Origin: Hymenobacter aerophilus DSM 13606
GTDB taxonomy: Bacteria; Bacteroidota; Bacteroidia; Cytophagales; Hymenobacteraceae
Length of the DNA: 64,000 bases
NCBI RefSeq assembly: GCF_000382225.1
Contig: NZ_KB907810.1
Location: 1-64,000, forward strand
Direction of reading: 5' to 3'
Numbering within the stretch: the stretch's first letter is position 1; the number at the start of each line of letters is the position of its first letter. Shown piece after piece: positions 47,988 through 56,781 of the stretch. Made by a program: the position numbers and the translations under genes. The notes beneath the pieces are model-generated. The model was not told the origin of the DNA, searched no databases, and worked only from the letters and a program-made list of their open reading frames with translations.

Positions 47988-49823
47988 TTAACTCAGCTCG
48001 AACTGTAGGCGCAGCAAGTTGGCGTAGAGGCCGCCTTCCCGCTCGCTTAGCTCGTCGTGGGTGCCCTGCTCCACGATACGGCCGCCGTCGATAACCAGGA
48101 TTTTATCTACTTTCCGGATGGTGCTCAGGCGGTGGGCGATGATGATGCTGGTGCGGTTCTGCATCAGCTCGTCCATGGCGCTTTGCACCAGCTGCTCGCT
48201 CTCCGAGTCGAGGGCCGAGGTGGCTTCGTCGAGGATGAGGATGGTGGGGTTTTTGAGGATGGCGCGGGCAATGGCCACCCGCTGGCGCTGGCCGCCCGAG
48301 AGCTTCAGGCCCCGGTCGCCGACTACCGTATCGAGGCCCTCGGGGAAGCCCTCGATGAAGCGCCAGGCGTTGGCTCGCTCGGCAGCTTCGATGATTTCGG
48401 CGTCGGTGGCCGTGGGGCGGCCGTAGGCAATATTCTCGCGGATGGAGCCGCCAAACAGCATGGTTTCCTGGGGCACAATGCCGATTTCGCGGCGCAGTTC
48501 CGTCAGGTCGTAGTCGGCGGCGGGGCGGCCGTCGAGCAGAATCTGGCCGCCGCTGAGCTCGTAGAACTGCATCAGCAGGCCGGCAATGGTGCTTTTGCCG
48601 GCGCCGCTCGGGCCCACCAGGGCAATTTTCTCGCCCGGGCGAATGTGGAAGTCGATGTCCTGCAGCACGGCCAGGTCGGGGCGGGTGGGGTAGCGGAACG
48701 CCACGTGGCGGTACTCAATGTCGCCGTGCAGCCGCAGCGTGGGCGTGGCGGGCGGCAGGGTGCGCTGAATGGGTTCGGAGGGCTCGTCGAGCATTTCGAG
48801 GATGCGCTCGGAAGCGCCCAGCGTGCTCTGGATTTTGCCGTACAGCTCGCCCAAACCGCCCACCGAGGCCCCGATGAAGATGGTGTAGAGCGCAAACGAA
48901 GTCAGGTCGCCGATAGACATCTGGCCGGCCGATACGAGCGAGGCCGCCCGCCACAGCACCAGAATAATACCGCCGAACAGCCCGATAATAACGAACGACA
49001 CGAAGCCGCCGCGGTACAGGTTGCTGCGCAGCGCCGCCCGCACCGTACGGGTCAGCGAGGCGCCGTAGCGGCCGGTTTCGAAGGCCTCGTTGGTAAACGA
49101 CTTCACCGTGTTGATGCCCTGCAGGGTTTCCTCGACGATGACGTTGGTCTGGGCCAGCTCGTCCTGCGTGAGCTTGGCCAGCACCCGGATTTTGCGCCCG
49201 AAAAATATGGCCACCACCACAATGGGCGGAAAGGTGAGCAGCATGAACAGCGAAAGTTTCACCGACACGAGCATGATGAGCGTAATGCCGCCCACCAGCG
49301 TCACCACCTGCCGGAACAGCTCGGCCAGCGTAATCGAAAACGAGTCCTGCACCTGCGCCACATCGGCCGTAATGCGCGACATGACGGCGCCCACGCGGTT
49401 GCGCTCGAAGTAGGGGATGGGCAAACTCACGAGCTTGGCATAAAGCGCCTGCCGAATGTCGCGGACCGTGTACTCGCTCACCTGCGTGAAAAACCAGATG
49501 CGGCCGAACGAGCTGATGCCCTGCAGCATAATCACGGCAAACAGGCCCAGCGCAATCTGGTTGATGGACACCGGCGCGCCGTCGGGCCAGCGCATGGGCG
49601 TGCCGTTGGCCGTGTCGGTGAGCTTGCCAATCACCCACGGAAAGCACAGCACCGTGGCGCTCGACAGCGTGAGCAGCACCATACCGATGCTGAATTTGGC
49701 GCGGTAGGGCAGCGTGAAACGGAAAATCCGCAGCCCCTGCCGCAGGCTGTCTTTGCTAAGCTTCTTCTTGGGCACGTCCGCCTCGACGGTTGCGCCGCTG
49801 GTATTCATTCCGCTACGGGCCAT
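47988..49823 (-). CDS. ABC exporter, fused permease and ATPase (MsbA/MDR type)
   Basis: A 611-residue half-transporter. The six-TM permease domain (about 35-335) is followed by an ATPase domain with Walker A VGPSGAGKST, signature LSGGQRQRVAIARA and Walker B ILILDEATSALD with the following H-loop IIAHRLSTI. It functions as a homodimer exporting lipids or drugs across the inner membrane. The N-terminal 25 residues are basic and cytosolic. Confidence 0.93.
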   Translation of the reverse strand: MARSGMNTSGATVEADVPKKKLSKDSLRQGLRIFRFTLPYRAKFSIGMVLLTLSSATVLCFPWVIGKLTDTANGTPMRWPDGAPVSINQIALGLFAVIMLQGISSFGRIWFFTQVSEYTVRDIRQALYAKLVSLPIPYFERNRVGAVMSRITADVAQVQDSFSITLAELFRQVVTLVGGITLIMLVSVKLSLFMLLTFPPIVVVAIFFGRKIRVLAKLTQDELAQTNVIVEETLQGINTVKSFTNEAFETGRYGASLTRTVRAALRSNLYRGGFVSFVIIGLFGGIILVLWRAASLVSAGQMSIGDLTSFALYTIFIGASVGGLGELYGKIQSTLGASERILEMLDEPSEPIQRTLPPATPTLRLHGDIEYRHVAFRYPTRPDLAVLQDIDFHIRPGEKIALVGPSGAGKSTIAGLLMQFYELSGGQILLDGRPAADYDLTELRREIGIVPQETMLFGGSIRENIAYGRPTATDAEIIEAAERANAWRFIEGFPEGLDTVVGDRGLKLSGGQRQRVAIARAILKNPTILILDEATSALDSESEQLVQSAMDELMQNRTSIIIAHRLSTIRKVDKILVIDGGRIVEQGTHDELSEREGGLYANLLRLQFELS

Positions 49824-49837
49824 TCTGTTTTAGAAGT

Positions 49838-49914
49838 GAGAAATGAGAAGTGAGAAGTGAGATGAACGACTACAGAGCCAGTCGTTCATCTCACTTCTCA
49901 CTTCTCATTTCTCA
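49838..49914. repeat. Inverted GTGAGAA heptamer tracts
   Basis: Left GTGAGAA, ATGAGAA, GTGAGAA, GTGAGAT and right the complement, meeting at a short GATGAACGAC/GTCGTTCATC stem. The whole is one long hairpin upstream of the ABC exporter gene. Confidence 0.85.
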
Positions 49915-49927
49915 TGTCTCAATTCAC

Positions 49928-50407
49928 TTAATCAAATTTGGGTTTGCCCTGCTCCACCTGCAGGCCCTCGGAAACGCCGAACGGCACGGGCAGCCGCACC
50001 TGAATGGGCACGGGCTGGCCCTTGCGGGTGGCGGGTTTCCAGGCCGGCATCTGGCCCAGTACCCGCAGCGCCTCGGTGTCGCACTCGGGGCTCAGGGGCT
50101 GCACCACCGAGGGGTTCGTCAGGTGGCCGTCGGCTTCCACGGTGAAGGTCATCACCACATGGCCGCTGATTTGCTTGACGCCGGCGGCTTCGGGGTATTG
50201 TAGGTTCTGCTGAAAAAACTGGTTGAGCCCTTTTGCCCCGCCCGGAAACTGGGGCGGCACGTCGGGGCGGTTGGCGGCGGGCCGGGCCTGCGCCTGCATG
50301 CGCCCGGCCTTCAGCTCGACGGGTTTGCGGGCCGGCGCCGGCTGCTGCGCCCGCGCTTCCCAAAGCCCCAAAGATACAAGCAGCAGAATGAAGGAAAGAT
50401 GTTTCAT
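49928..50407 (-). CDS. TonB C-terminal domain protein
   Basis: A 159-residue exported protein with a signal peptide (MKHLSFILLLVSLGLWEARA), a basic linker, then a TonB C-terminal domain: FPGGAKGLNQFFQQNLQYPE, SGHVVMTFTVEADGHLTNPS, and MPAWKPATRKGQPVPIQVRLP. It lacks the N-terminal TM anchor of true TonB and would be fully periplasmic. It may be a minor energy-transducer partner. Confidence 0.85.
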   Translation of the reverse strand: MKHLSFILLLVSLGLWEARAQQPAPARKPVELKAGRMQAQARPAANRPDVPPQFPGGAKGLNQFFQQNLQYPEAAGVKQISGHVVMTFTVEADGHLTNPSVVQPLSPECDTEALRVLGQMPAWKPATRKGQPVPIQVRLPVPFGVSEGLQVEQGKPKFD

Positions 50408-50412
50408 AGCGG

Positions 50413-50454
50413 GGCTTAGGTTTTAGCGCTTAGGTTGTAGGACTTAGTGCTTAG
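50413..50454. repeat. Six tandem nnnTTAG heptamers
   Basis: GGCTTAG, GTTTTAG, CGCTTAG, GTTGTAG, GACTTAG, TGCTTAG with exact 7-bp spacing. The complementary tract CTAAGCA, CTAAAAT, CTTAAGC, CCTAACA lies at 50498-50525 across the palindrome. Confidence 0.9.
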
Positions 50455-50506
50455 CAGAGAACGTCATTCTTCGCTGCGCGCTGCATGACGTTCTCTGCTA
50501 AGCACT
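50446..50506. repeat. Shortened GTCAT palindrome
   Basis: AGTGCTTAGCAGAGAACGTC pairs with GACGTTCTCTGCTAAGCACT. The centre ATTCTTCGCTGCGCGCTGC is a reduced version of the GTCATTC..GAAG core. It fills most of the gap between the TonB-like and symporter genes. Confidence 0.8.
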
Positions 50507-50532
50507 AAAATCTTAAGCCCTAACAACAACCC

Positions 50533-52014
50533 TTACGCTACGGGGTTCAATTCGAGGTTGCGGGGGCGCGAAATCAGCCATAGGCCCAGGAACGTGAGCA
50601 AGCCGTTGAGAATCAGAATCTCGAAGCCGAACTTGTAATCCCACCACTGCTCGGAGTTGTGGTTGATGAAATAGGTGAGCAGCGGCGTGAACAGGCACAG
50701 CGGCAGCACCAGCCTGTCGCGCAGGCCGCGGCTGGTGAAAATGCCGAACGAGTACAACCCCAGCAGCGGCCCGTAGGTGTAGCCGGCCGCCTTGAACACG
50801 GCCGTAATCACGCTCTGGTCGTTGATGGCGCGGAAAATCAGGATAATCACAATCAGCACCACCGAAAAGCCCAGGTGCGTGAGCTGGCGGATTTTCTTCT
50901 GCTTTTTCTCCTCGTACTGCCCGATGCCGAGCATATCCACGCAGAACGAGGTAGTCAGGGCCGTCAGGGCCGAATCGGCGGAGGCGTAGGTAACGGCGAT
51001 GATGCCCAGAATGAACACGACGCCGGCAAACAAACTGAAGTGGTTGGTGGCCAGCAGCGGAAACACGTCGTCGCCGATAACGGCGCCGGTGGTGGGGTTG
51101 ACGGGCAGGCTGATGCCCTTGGCGGCGGCGTACTGATAAAGCAGCACCCCGAGCGAAAGGAAGAAGATGTTGACGAGCACAATGGCAATCGTGAACCAGA
51201 ACATGTTTTTCTGGGCATCACCTAAGTTGCGGCAACTCAGGTTTTTCTGCATCAAATCCTGGTCGAGGCCGGTCATCACGATGGTGATGAAAGCGCCCGA
51301 GGCAAACTGCTTCCAGAAGAACTTATCGTCTTTGGGGTCGGAGAAATAAATCTGCGACATGGAGCTTTCCTTCACCGTTTTCACCAGCCCGGCAAAGCCC
51401 AGGTTCAGCTCGTCGGCCATCAGGTAAATGCTCACGGCCACGCACACGAGCATGGCCATGGTCTGAAAAGTATCGGTCCAGAGAATGGTTTTGAGGCCCC
51501 CGCTGAAGGTGTAGAGGTAAATCAGGAAGATGGCCACCGTCACGGTAGCGGCAAACGGCACGCCCAGGCTATCGAACACGGCCAGCTGCAGCACGCCCGC
51601 CACCAGAAACACCCGGAACGCCGCCCCCACGGCCCGCGAAAGCAGAAAAAAGAACGCGCCTGTTTTGTAGCTCCAGAACCCGAACCGCTGCTCCAGGTAG
51701 GTGTAGATGCTCACCAGCCGCAGCCGGTAGTACAGCGGCATGAGCACGGTGCCAATCACGAGGTAGCCCACCGTGTAGCCCAGTACCACGGCCATGTAGC
51801 TCCAGCCCTGCCCGGCCACCATGCCCGGAATCGAGATGAACGTGACGCCCGACAGGGAGGTGCCAATCATGGCAAACGCCACCATGTACCAGGGCGCGTT
51901 GCGGTTGGCAATAAAGAATGTTTCGCTGGTAGCGCCGCGCGAAGTGAGGTAGGCAATGATGATCAGGACCACAAAGTAGCCCGCAATCAAACTCAGAATA
52001 AGGGTGGGGGACAT
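50533..52014 (-). CDS. Sodium:solute symporter (SSS family)
   Basis: A 493-residue transporter with 13 TM segments. SSS motifs are ETFFIANRNAPWYMVAFAMI, SIYTYLEQRFGFWSYK, ITIVMTGLDQDLMQKNLSC and TYASADSALTALTTSF, the Na+ site region. It lacks the long insertion seen in the 43702-45402 protein and the two are only distantly related. The substrate is unknown. It is flanked on both sides by heptamer repeats. Confidence 0.9.
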   Translation of the reverse strand: MSPTLILSLIAGYFVVLIIIAYLTSRGATSETFFIANRNAPWYMVAFAMIGTSLSGVTFISIPGMVAGQGWSYMAVVLGYTVGYLVIGTVLMPLYYRLRLVSIYTYLEQRFGFWSYKTGAFFFLLSRAVGAAFRVFLVAGVLQLAVFDSLGVPFAATVTVAIFLIYLYTFSGGLKTILWTDTFQTMAMLVCVAVSIYLMADELNLGFAGLVKTVKESSMSQIYFSDPKDDKFFWKQFASGAFITIVMTGLDQDLMQKNLSCRNLGDAQKNMFWFTIAIVLVNIFFLSLGVLLYQYAAAKGISLPVNPTTGAVIGDDVFPLLATNHFSLFAGVVFILGIIAVTYASADSALTALTTSFCVDMLGIGQYEEKKQKKIRQLTHLGFSVVLIVIILIFRAINDQSVITAVFKAAGYTYGPLLGLYSFGIFTSRGLRDRLVLPLCLFTPLLTYFINHNSEQWWDYKFGFEILILNGLLTFLGLWLISRPRNLELNPVA

Positions 52015-52016
52015 TT

Positions 52017-52192
52017 CTTAGTACTTAGTGATTGGTACTTAGTGCTTAGGCTGTTCTCAGAACCGAGGATAGCACCAAGGGAAGCAGAAGTAAAAGCCAA
52101 AACTACGATTCTACAGCTGCTTGCGGGAAAGTCCATAAAAACTCAATCATACCGGAACGGCCTAAGCACTAAGCACCAATACCTAAGCACTA
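52017..52192. repeat. Inverted pair of nnnTTAG heptamer tracts around 110 bp of unique sequence
   Basis: Left 52017-52050: CTTAGTA, CTTAGTG, ATTGGTA, CTTAGTG, CTTAGG. Right 52161-52192 is its near complement. The enclosed 52051-52160 has no ORF, no palindrome and no recognisable RNA. It lies between two minus-strand genes. Confidence 0.85.
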
Positions 52193-52194
52193 TC

Positions 52195-53217
52195 CTACTC
52201 CCAGTCCTGCCAGCGGAGCACTTCGCCCACGGCGGGCAGGTGTAGCTCGGCGCGCAGCATGCCCGAGGCGGCAATTTCGGTGATGAGGCGCTGGGGCTCC
52301 GAGGCGGGCTCGTCGCTCAGGTCGAAGGTGCCGTGGTGCATGGGCACCAGGTGGCCCGCCCGCAGCTGGTTGGCCGCCTTCGCCGATTCGTGCGGGTTGG
52401 TGTGGCTGCCCTGCATCATGTAGGCCGGCTTGTAGGCCCCGATAGGCATTAGCACAATATCCAACGGCCCGAACTGCCGCTCAATCTCCTCGAAATGCCC
52501 GCTCATGTTGGTGTCGCCGGCGAAGTAGATGGTACGGCCGTCGGGCAGGCGCAGCAGCAATGAGCCCCAGAGCACCACGTTTAAATCAAACAAACCCCGG
52601 CGGTACCAGTGCGAGGCGGGCAGCTCGAACAGCTCGAAGGGCGGGTTGGGGCCCAGAAAGCGCAAATCGAACTGCTGCCACCAGCCGGCTTCCTGCACCG
52701 GCAGCTTGGACGCCATGCCGCGCAGCAACTTCTGGGTGCCTAGTGGCCCGAGAGCCCGCAGCTGCGGGTTCTGGCGGGCCAGCAGCTTGATGGATGGCTC
52801 GTCGAGATGGTCGCGGTGGCCGTGGCTGAGCAGCAGCAGGTCGATGCCCACCAGGTCTTGGGGCCGGCAGGGCAGGGCGTGGCGGCGGCGCAAGCCCACC
52901 GACGAAAACAGCACCGGGTCGGTAATCATGTTGACGCCCGCCACCCGCAGCACGAAGCTGGAGTGGCCCAGCCACAGCAGCCCGTCTTCCCGGCTCTGCA
53001 GAAAGGCCTTGCCATCGACCACTTCCGGCGCCCAGGTGTCGGCCTCCTTTTCTTCTTTCTGCGGATTCTTGCTCAGCTGCCACTTCAGCAGCGTGCTGAA
53101 CTGCGGCTCGTACAGCTCCTCGCCGTTGCAGTATTCGTCGCCCACCATTTTGTTGCCGGGGTAGTTGGGCTTGATAGTGGGCAGATCGGGGTTGCGCACG
53201 TAGCGGACGGAGGCCAT
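52195..53217 (-). CDS. MBL-fold metallohydrolase (UlaG / NAPE-PLD-like)
   Basis: A 340-residue protein with the metal motif LLLSHGHRDHLDEPS (H-x-H-x-D-H), preceded by LLWLGHSSFVLRVAG and followed by IYFAGDTNMSGHF and VPMHHGTFDLSDE. The N-terminal 70 residues resemble the extension of NAPE-PLD-like hydrolases. The likely substrate is a phosphodiester or lactone; not resolved. The start at 53217 is the ATG that gives the shortest complete frame. Confidence 0.88.
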   Translation of the reverse strand: MASVRYVRNPDLPTIKPNYPGNKMVGDEYCNGEELYEPQFSTLLKWQLSKNPQKEEKEADTWAPEVVDGKAFLQSREDGLLWLGHSSFVLRVAGVNMITDPVLFSSVGLRRRHALPCRPQDLVGIDLLLLSHGHRDHLDEPSIKLLARQNPQLRALGPLGTQKLLRGMASKLPVQEAGWWQQFDLRFLGPNPPFELFELPASHWYRRGLFDLNVVLWGSLLLRLPDGRTIYFAGDTNMSGHFEEIERQFGPLDIVLMPIGAYKPAYMMQGSHTNPHESAKAANQLRAGHLVPMHHGTFDLSDEPASEPQRLITEIAASGMLRAELHLPAVGEVLRWQDWE

Positions 53218-53338
53218 GCAGGAAGCGAAATAACAGAACAAGGTGCCAGGCCGCCACCGCAAATCGGGCCGGGCAGCGCGGCAGCTAAAGGCCAATAAGC
53301 CGAAGCCAGGCCGATAAGTTTATTGGACTGAAAATGGC

Positions 53339-53908
53339 CTAGTAGCCCCAGGGCGAGCCGTAGTAGCTGCCCGGCTGGGTTGTGGCCCCGTTGCTCACGC
53401 GCACCCCACCCGACACCGAGAAGTGCTCCGTAACGCGGTAATCAGCCCGCAGATTCACGCCCTGGCCCAGGTTGCCGCCAAAGCCCGCGTACGGGTTCAC
53501 GCCTAACTGACCCAACTGGCCAGCCGGCGTCAGGTCTTTCCAGGCCGAGCCGGTGAGCAGCAGCCGCTCCGACAGCGCATACTGCCCGCCGCCCTGAATG
53601 AGCAGGCGGTTGGTGCCCGCCAGCGGTAGCCGTTGGCCGTTTTCGGCCAGTGGGGCGAAGGCGGCGCCCGGCGTAGTGCGCAGATACGTGAGGCCCCCGA
53701 ACACCGCAAACCGCTGGCTCAAGGGCAACGATACCGTGGGGCTGAGCCAGCTGGCCGCGCCGTAGCGGCCGGCAAACGTGGTGCCGGCCTGCAGGCTGTA
53801 CGAGGGCTTCAGGCCCGGCTTGGGGGCAGTGGGTGCGGTGGTGTCCTGAGCCTGGGTGGCGAAGGCGAGCAGCAGGGCAGCGGGCAGCAGATAAACGAAT
53901 CGGGGCAT
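53339..53908 (-). CDS. Small outer-membrane beta-barrel-like protein
   Basis: A 189-residue protein with a signal peptide ending LAFATQAQD. The mature part has alternating beta-strand patterns and turns (SYSLQAGTTFAGRYGAASW, RLLIQGGGQYALSERLLL, VNLRADYRVTEHFSVSGGV). There is no named family. A TATCTTTC box lies three bases before its ATG. Confidence 0.65.
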   Translation of the reverse strand: MPRFVYLLPAALLLAFATQAQDTTAPTAPKPGLKPSYSLQAGTTFAGRYGAASWLSPTVSLPLSQRFAVFGGLTYLRTTPGAAFAPLAENGQRLPLAGTNRLLIQGGGQYALSERLLLTGSAWKDLTPAGQLGQLGVNPYAGFGGNLGQGVNLRADYRVTEHFSVSGGVRVSNGATTQPGSYYGSPWGY

Positions 53909-53911
53909 GGC

Positions 53912-53919
53912 GAAAGATA
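53912..53919 (-). promoter_or_regulatory. -7-like box TATCTTTC before the OMP-like gene
   Basis: One mismatch to TAnnTTTG, three bases from the ATG at 53908. Its position is like the boxes at 5466 and 36120. Confidence 0.3.
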
Positions 53920-54061
53920 CGAAAGCGCGGAACAGGGCCCGGCGGTGCGGCGCCCTGCCATGCAAAGACCGCAACTGCCAAATTGGTTGCATGCGCTAAC
54001 TACAACTGAGTGGCGCATCGGGGCAAAGCCGTTTCTTTACAAACTATCTGCCTGCTTTTTT

Positions 54062-54724
54062 ATGTCCACCGAAGAACTCCAGCCCTACCGCCGCTTCCCC
54101 AACGCCACCGTGGCCCAGCCGCTGCTGGAACTGCTCTACGCCCACGGCATCGAGGCCGAAACCCGGCTCGATCAACCCGCTTTCGACGTCTCGTTCGCCT
54201 TCAACGAAACCAGCCGCTACTGCCTGGTACTGCTGCACCCCGCCGATTTTGCCCGCGCCCAGGCCCTGGAGCAGCAGGCCGCCGAGGCCCAGGCCGCCAA
54301 CCCGCCCGCCGACTACTACTTGCTGGCCTTCACCAACCCGGAATTGTCCGACATCCTGCTGCGGCCCGATGAGTGGAGCCCGCTCGATGTGGCGCTGGCC
54401 CGCCGCCTGCTGGCCGAGCGCGGCGCGCCGGTAAGCCCGGCCCGGCTGCAGGAGCTGCGCGACCAGCGCCTTGCAGAGCTGGCCCGGCCCGCGCCCCGGC
54501 AAACCGGCGGCGTGGTGGCCGGCTACGCGCTGGCGCTGCTGGGCGGCTTTTTCGGGCTGCTCATCGGCTGGCACCTGTACGGGCACCACCGCCGGCTGCC
54601 CACCGGCGAGCAGGTACCCGCCTTCCAGCCCGCCGACCGCGCCCACGGCCTGCGCATTCTGGTGCTGAGCAGTATAGTTCTGGTGGCGCTGCTGGTTTGG
54701 TACGGCTACCGCGTGCTGGGATAG
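54062..54724 (+). CDS. Membrane protein with N-terminal DUF2007-like domain
   Basis: A 220-residue protein. The N-terminal 80 residues (YRRFPNATVAQPLLELLYAHGIEAETR) resemble DUF2007-type putative signal-transducing domains. A helical linker is followed by two TM segments (VVAGYALALLGGFFGLLIGWHL and ILVLSSIVLVALLVWYGY). There is no enzyme motif. It is convergent with the M61 peptidase gene. Confidence 0.6.
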   Translation: MSTEELQPYRRFPNATVAQPLLELLYAHGIEAETRLDQPAFDVSFAFNETSRYCLVLLHPADFARAQALEQQAAEAQAANPPADYYLLAFTNPELSDILLRPDEWSPLDVALARRLLAERGAPVSPARLQELRDQRLAELARPAPRQTGGVVAGYALALLGGFFGLLIGWHLYGHHRRLPTGEQVPAFQPADRAHGLRILVLSSIVLVALLVWYGYRVLG

Positions 54725-54761
54725 GGCCGCGGGCGCGGCGGTTGCCGCTTATTGCCGCCCC

Positions 54762-54803
54762 AACAGCAAGCCCCGCCGGCATATGCCAGCGGGGCTTGTT
54801 GTT
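54762..54803. terminator. Bidirectional terminator
   Basis: The stem AACAGCAAGCCCCGCCGGCA / TGCCAGCGGGGCTTGTTGTT (one mismatch and one bulge) lies between convergent genes. Confidence 0.8.
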
Positions 54804-54824
54804 GAGCATAAATGGGCGAAGCAG

Positions 54825-56678
54825 CTACCGCACCTTGCTACCCAGCCAGGCGGCCCGGAATTTCTTCTGAGCCTTGCTGAGGGAGCGGCCGGCGGCCTCG
54901 TAGGTTACCACTTCCAGGGCCGGCTCCTCGATGAGCGTAACGGGCACGGTCTGCACGCCGGTGCGGGTGCGGGCTTCCACCTGCAGCACGTCGCCGGGGC
55001 GGTGGGCGCTCAGCAGCTCCTGCACCGCGGCGGCGCTGCTCAGGCGCTGGCCGTCGAGGCGCAGCAGCACGTCTTCGCGGTCGAGGCCGGCCAGGTACAG
55101 CGGCGAGCCGATGGTGGTGCTGCCCAGCGTGGCGGTGCTGTCGGCGGCGTTCAGGCTCAGGCGGGCGCCCAGGCTGGCCTGGCCGGGGCGGGCCGGGCGC
55201 ACCAGCAGGCCGGCCGGGGCCAGCAGGGCCGGGTAGTCGGGCCGCTGGTGGCCGTAGATGTGCTGGCGGAAAAACTGCCCGGCAAACGCCGTGTCGCGGG
55301 CCACCTCGCCCAGCACGCGCTGCAAATCGGGGATGGTGTAGGGGCGGGCGGGCGTGTAGTTGGTTTGCAGCTTGCCGTACTGCTGCCACATGGCGCGCAT
55401 AAAGGCGTCGAGGTCGGTTTTGTAGCGCTGGCGCAGCTCCAGGTCGAGGGCCAGGGCGTTGGCCGCCCCGATGTAGTAGTGGCTCAGGTAGTTATTTGCC
55501 CGGTTGTTGGGGTCGATGGCCACGGCCGCATCCACGAACGGGGCCAACTGGCTCATGTGGATGGGCGAGTAGCGGCCCGCGCCGGGCGCCAGCGTCATGG
55601 CACTCACCAGCCCCGTCAGGGCCTCCTGGCAGTATTCGGTGTCGGTGGGGTAGATGCCCGAGCGGCGCAGCAGCAGCTCGCCGTAGTACTGCGTGAAACC
55701 CTCGGCAAACCACAGGTTGCGGCTCATGTTGGCCTGGCTGAAATCGAAGGGCTCCAGGTCCTGGGGCCGCAGCCGCTCCACATTCCAGGCATGGAAAAAC
55801 TCGTGCGACACCGTGCCCAGGTTATCGAGCACGCCGGGGCCGCGCAACGGGCGGCGGCTGGTGAGCGAGGTGGAATTGCGGTGCTCCATGCCGTCGGAGC
55901 TGGTTTGGGGCAGGTAGTTGGCAATGAAGGTGTAGCGGCCGAAGTCGAAGGCCGGCATCTCGCCAAACACCGCCGCCGACTCGCGCACGATTTTCTGGGT
56001 CTGAGCCGTGTAGGCGTCCAGCTCGGCGGGCGTGCCCTCGTGCAGCACCTGCAGCTCAATGGTGCGGCCGCCTTCCTGCCAGCGCCGCACCTGATGCTCG
56101 CCCAGCGAAGTCGGCGAATCGAACAGGTACTGCAGGTGCGGGGCCGTGAAGGTGGTGCCGGCCGCGTCGGGCTGCAGCTGGGTGGCGACGGTCCAGGAGG
56201 CGGGCAAACCGGCAAACTGCACCTGGGCCGGGCGCTGCTCCAGGCCGCGGGCGTAGGCCAGCGTGGCGGGCGTGTGCAAGTGGGCGTGGCGGGCGTCGAT
56301 GCCCACGTAGGTGCCGTCGGTCCGGTCGCCAAACAGGGTGTAGCTGAACGTGACGGTGCCGTCGTGGCCCGCCACGTCCCAGCCCGAGGGGTCGGGTTTG
56401 CTGATGGTGAGCGGGCGGCCCTGCGAGTCGGTGGCGGCCACGTCGTACACATTTTTGGCGAATTCGTGCAGGGCGTAGCGGCCGGGCGACGAGCGGGCCA
56501 TGCGCACGTGCAGCGGCCCGGCCGGTACCTCCCGAAACGTCACCGTCACGCGGGCTTCGTGGTGGACGGCGTTGGGGAAAGCCAGGTTGTAGTGCACCGG
56601 GGCCTGGGCCTGGGCGGGGCGCGCCAGGGCCAGCGGCAGGCTCAGCAGCAGCAGGGCCGCAGTTTTGCGCATCAGCAT
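54825..56678 (-). CDS. M61-family metallopeptidase with PDZ domain
   Basis: A 617-residue exported peptidase (glycyl aminopeptidase family). The signal peptide is LLLLSLPLALARPAQAQ and the N-terminal beta domain starts HYNLAFPNAVHHEARVTV. Zinc motif HEFFHAWNVERLRP, with a downstream Glu in WFAEGFTQYYGELLL. The C-terminal PDZ domain (LYLAGLDREDVLLRLDGQRL) probably binds substrate C-termini. It acts in the periplasm. The length is normal. Confidence 0.92.
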   Translation of the reverse strand: MLMRKTAALLLLSLPLALARPAQAQAPVHYNLAFPNAVHHEARVTVTFREVPAGPLHVRMARSSPGRYALHEFAKNVYDVAATDSQGRPLTISKPDPSGWDVAGHDGTVTFSYTLFGDRTDGTYVGIDARHAHLHTPATLAYARGLEQRPAQVQFAGLPASWTVATQLQPDAAGTTFTAPHLQYLFDSPTSLGEHQVRRWQEGGRTIELQVLHEGTPAELDAYTAQTQKIVRESAAVFGEMPAFDFGRYTFIANYLPQTSSDGMEHRNSTSLTSRRPLRGPGVLDNLGTVSHEFFHAWNVERLRPQDLEPFDFSQANMSRNLWFAEGFTQYYGELLLRRSGIYPTDTEYCQEALTGLVSAMTLAPGAGRYSPIHMSQLAPFVDAAVAIDPNNRANNYLSHYYIGAANALALDLELRQRYKTDLDAFMRAMWQQYGKLQTNYTPARPYTIPDLQRVLGEVARDTAFAGQFFRQHIYGHQRPDYPALLAPAGLLVRPARPGQASLGARLSLNAADSTATLGSTTIGSPLYLAGLDREDVLLRLDGQRLSSAAAVQELLSAHRPGDVLQVEARTRTGVQTVPVTLIEEPALEVVTYEAAGRSLSKAQKKFRAAWLGSKVR

Positions 56679-56781
56679 AAGGTGATAAGTTGAGGTCAGG
56701 AAGAAGGAATGAAGCCGCTAACCTAAGCAATTTGGGCAGCTAGCAGGCCGAAACCCCCGAAAATATCCGGTGGCCGCCCTC

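Noticed and set aside
54783..56693. A 636-residue plus-strand open frame opposite the M61 peptidase gene
   Set aside because: The minus-strand frame has HExxH and PDZ features; the plus frame is a low-complexity Gly/Val/Gln-rich shadow.
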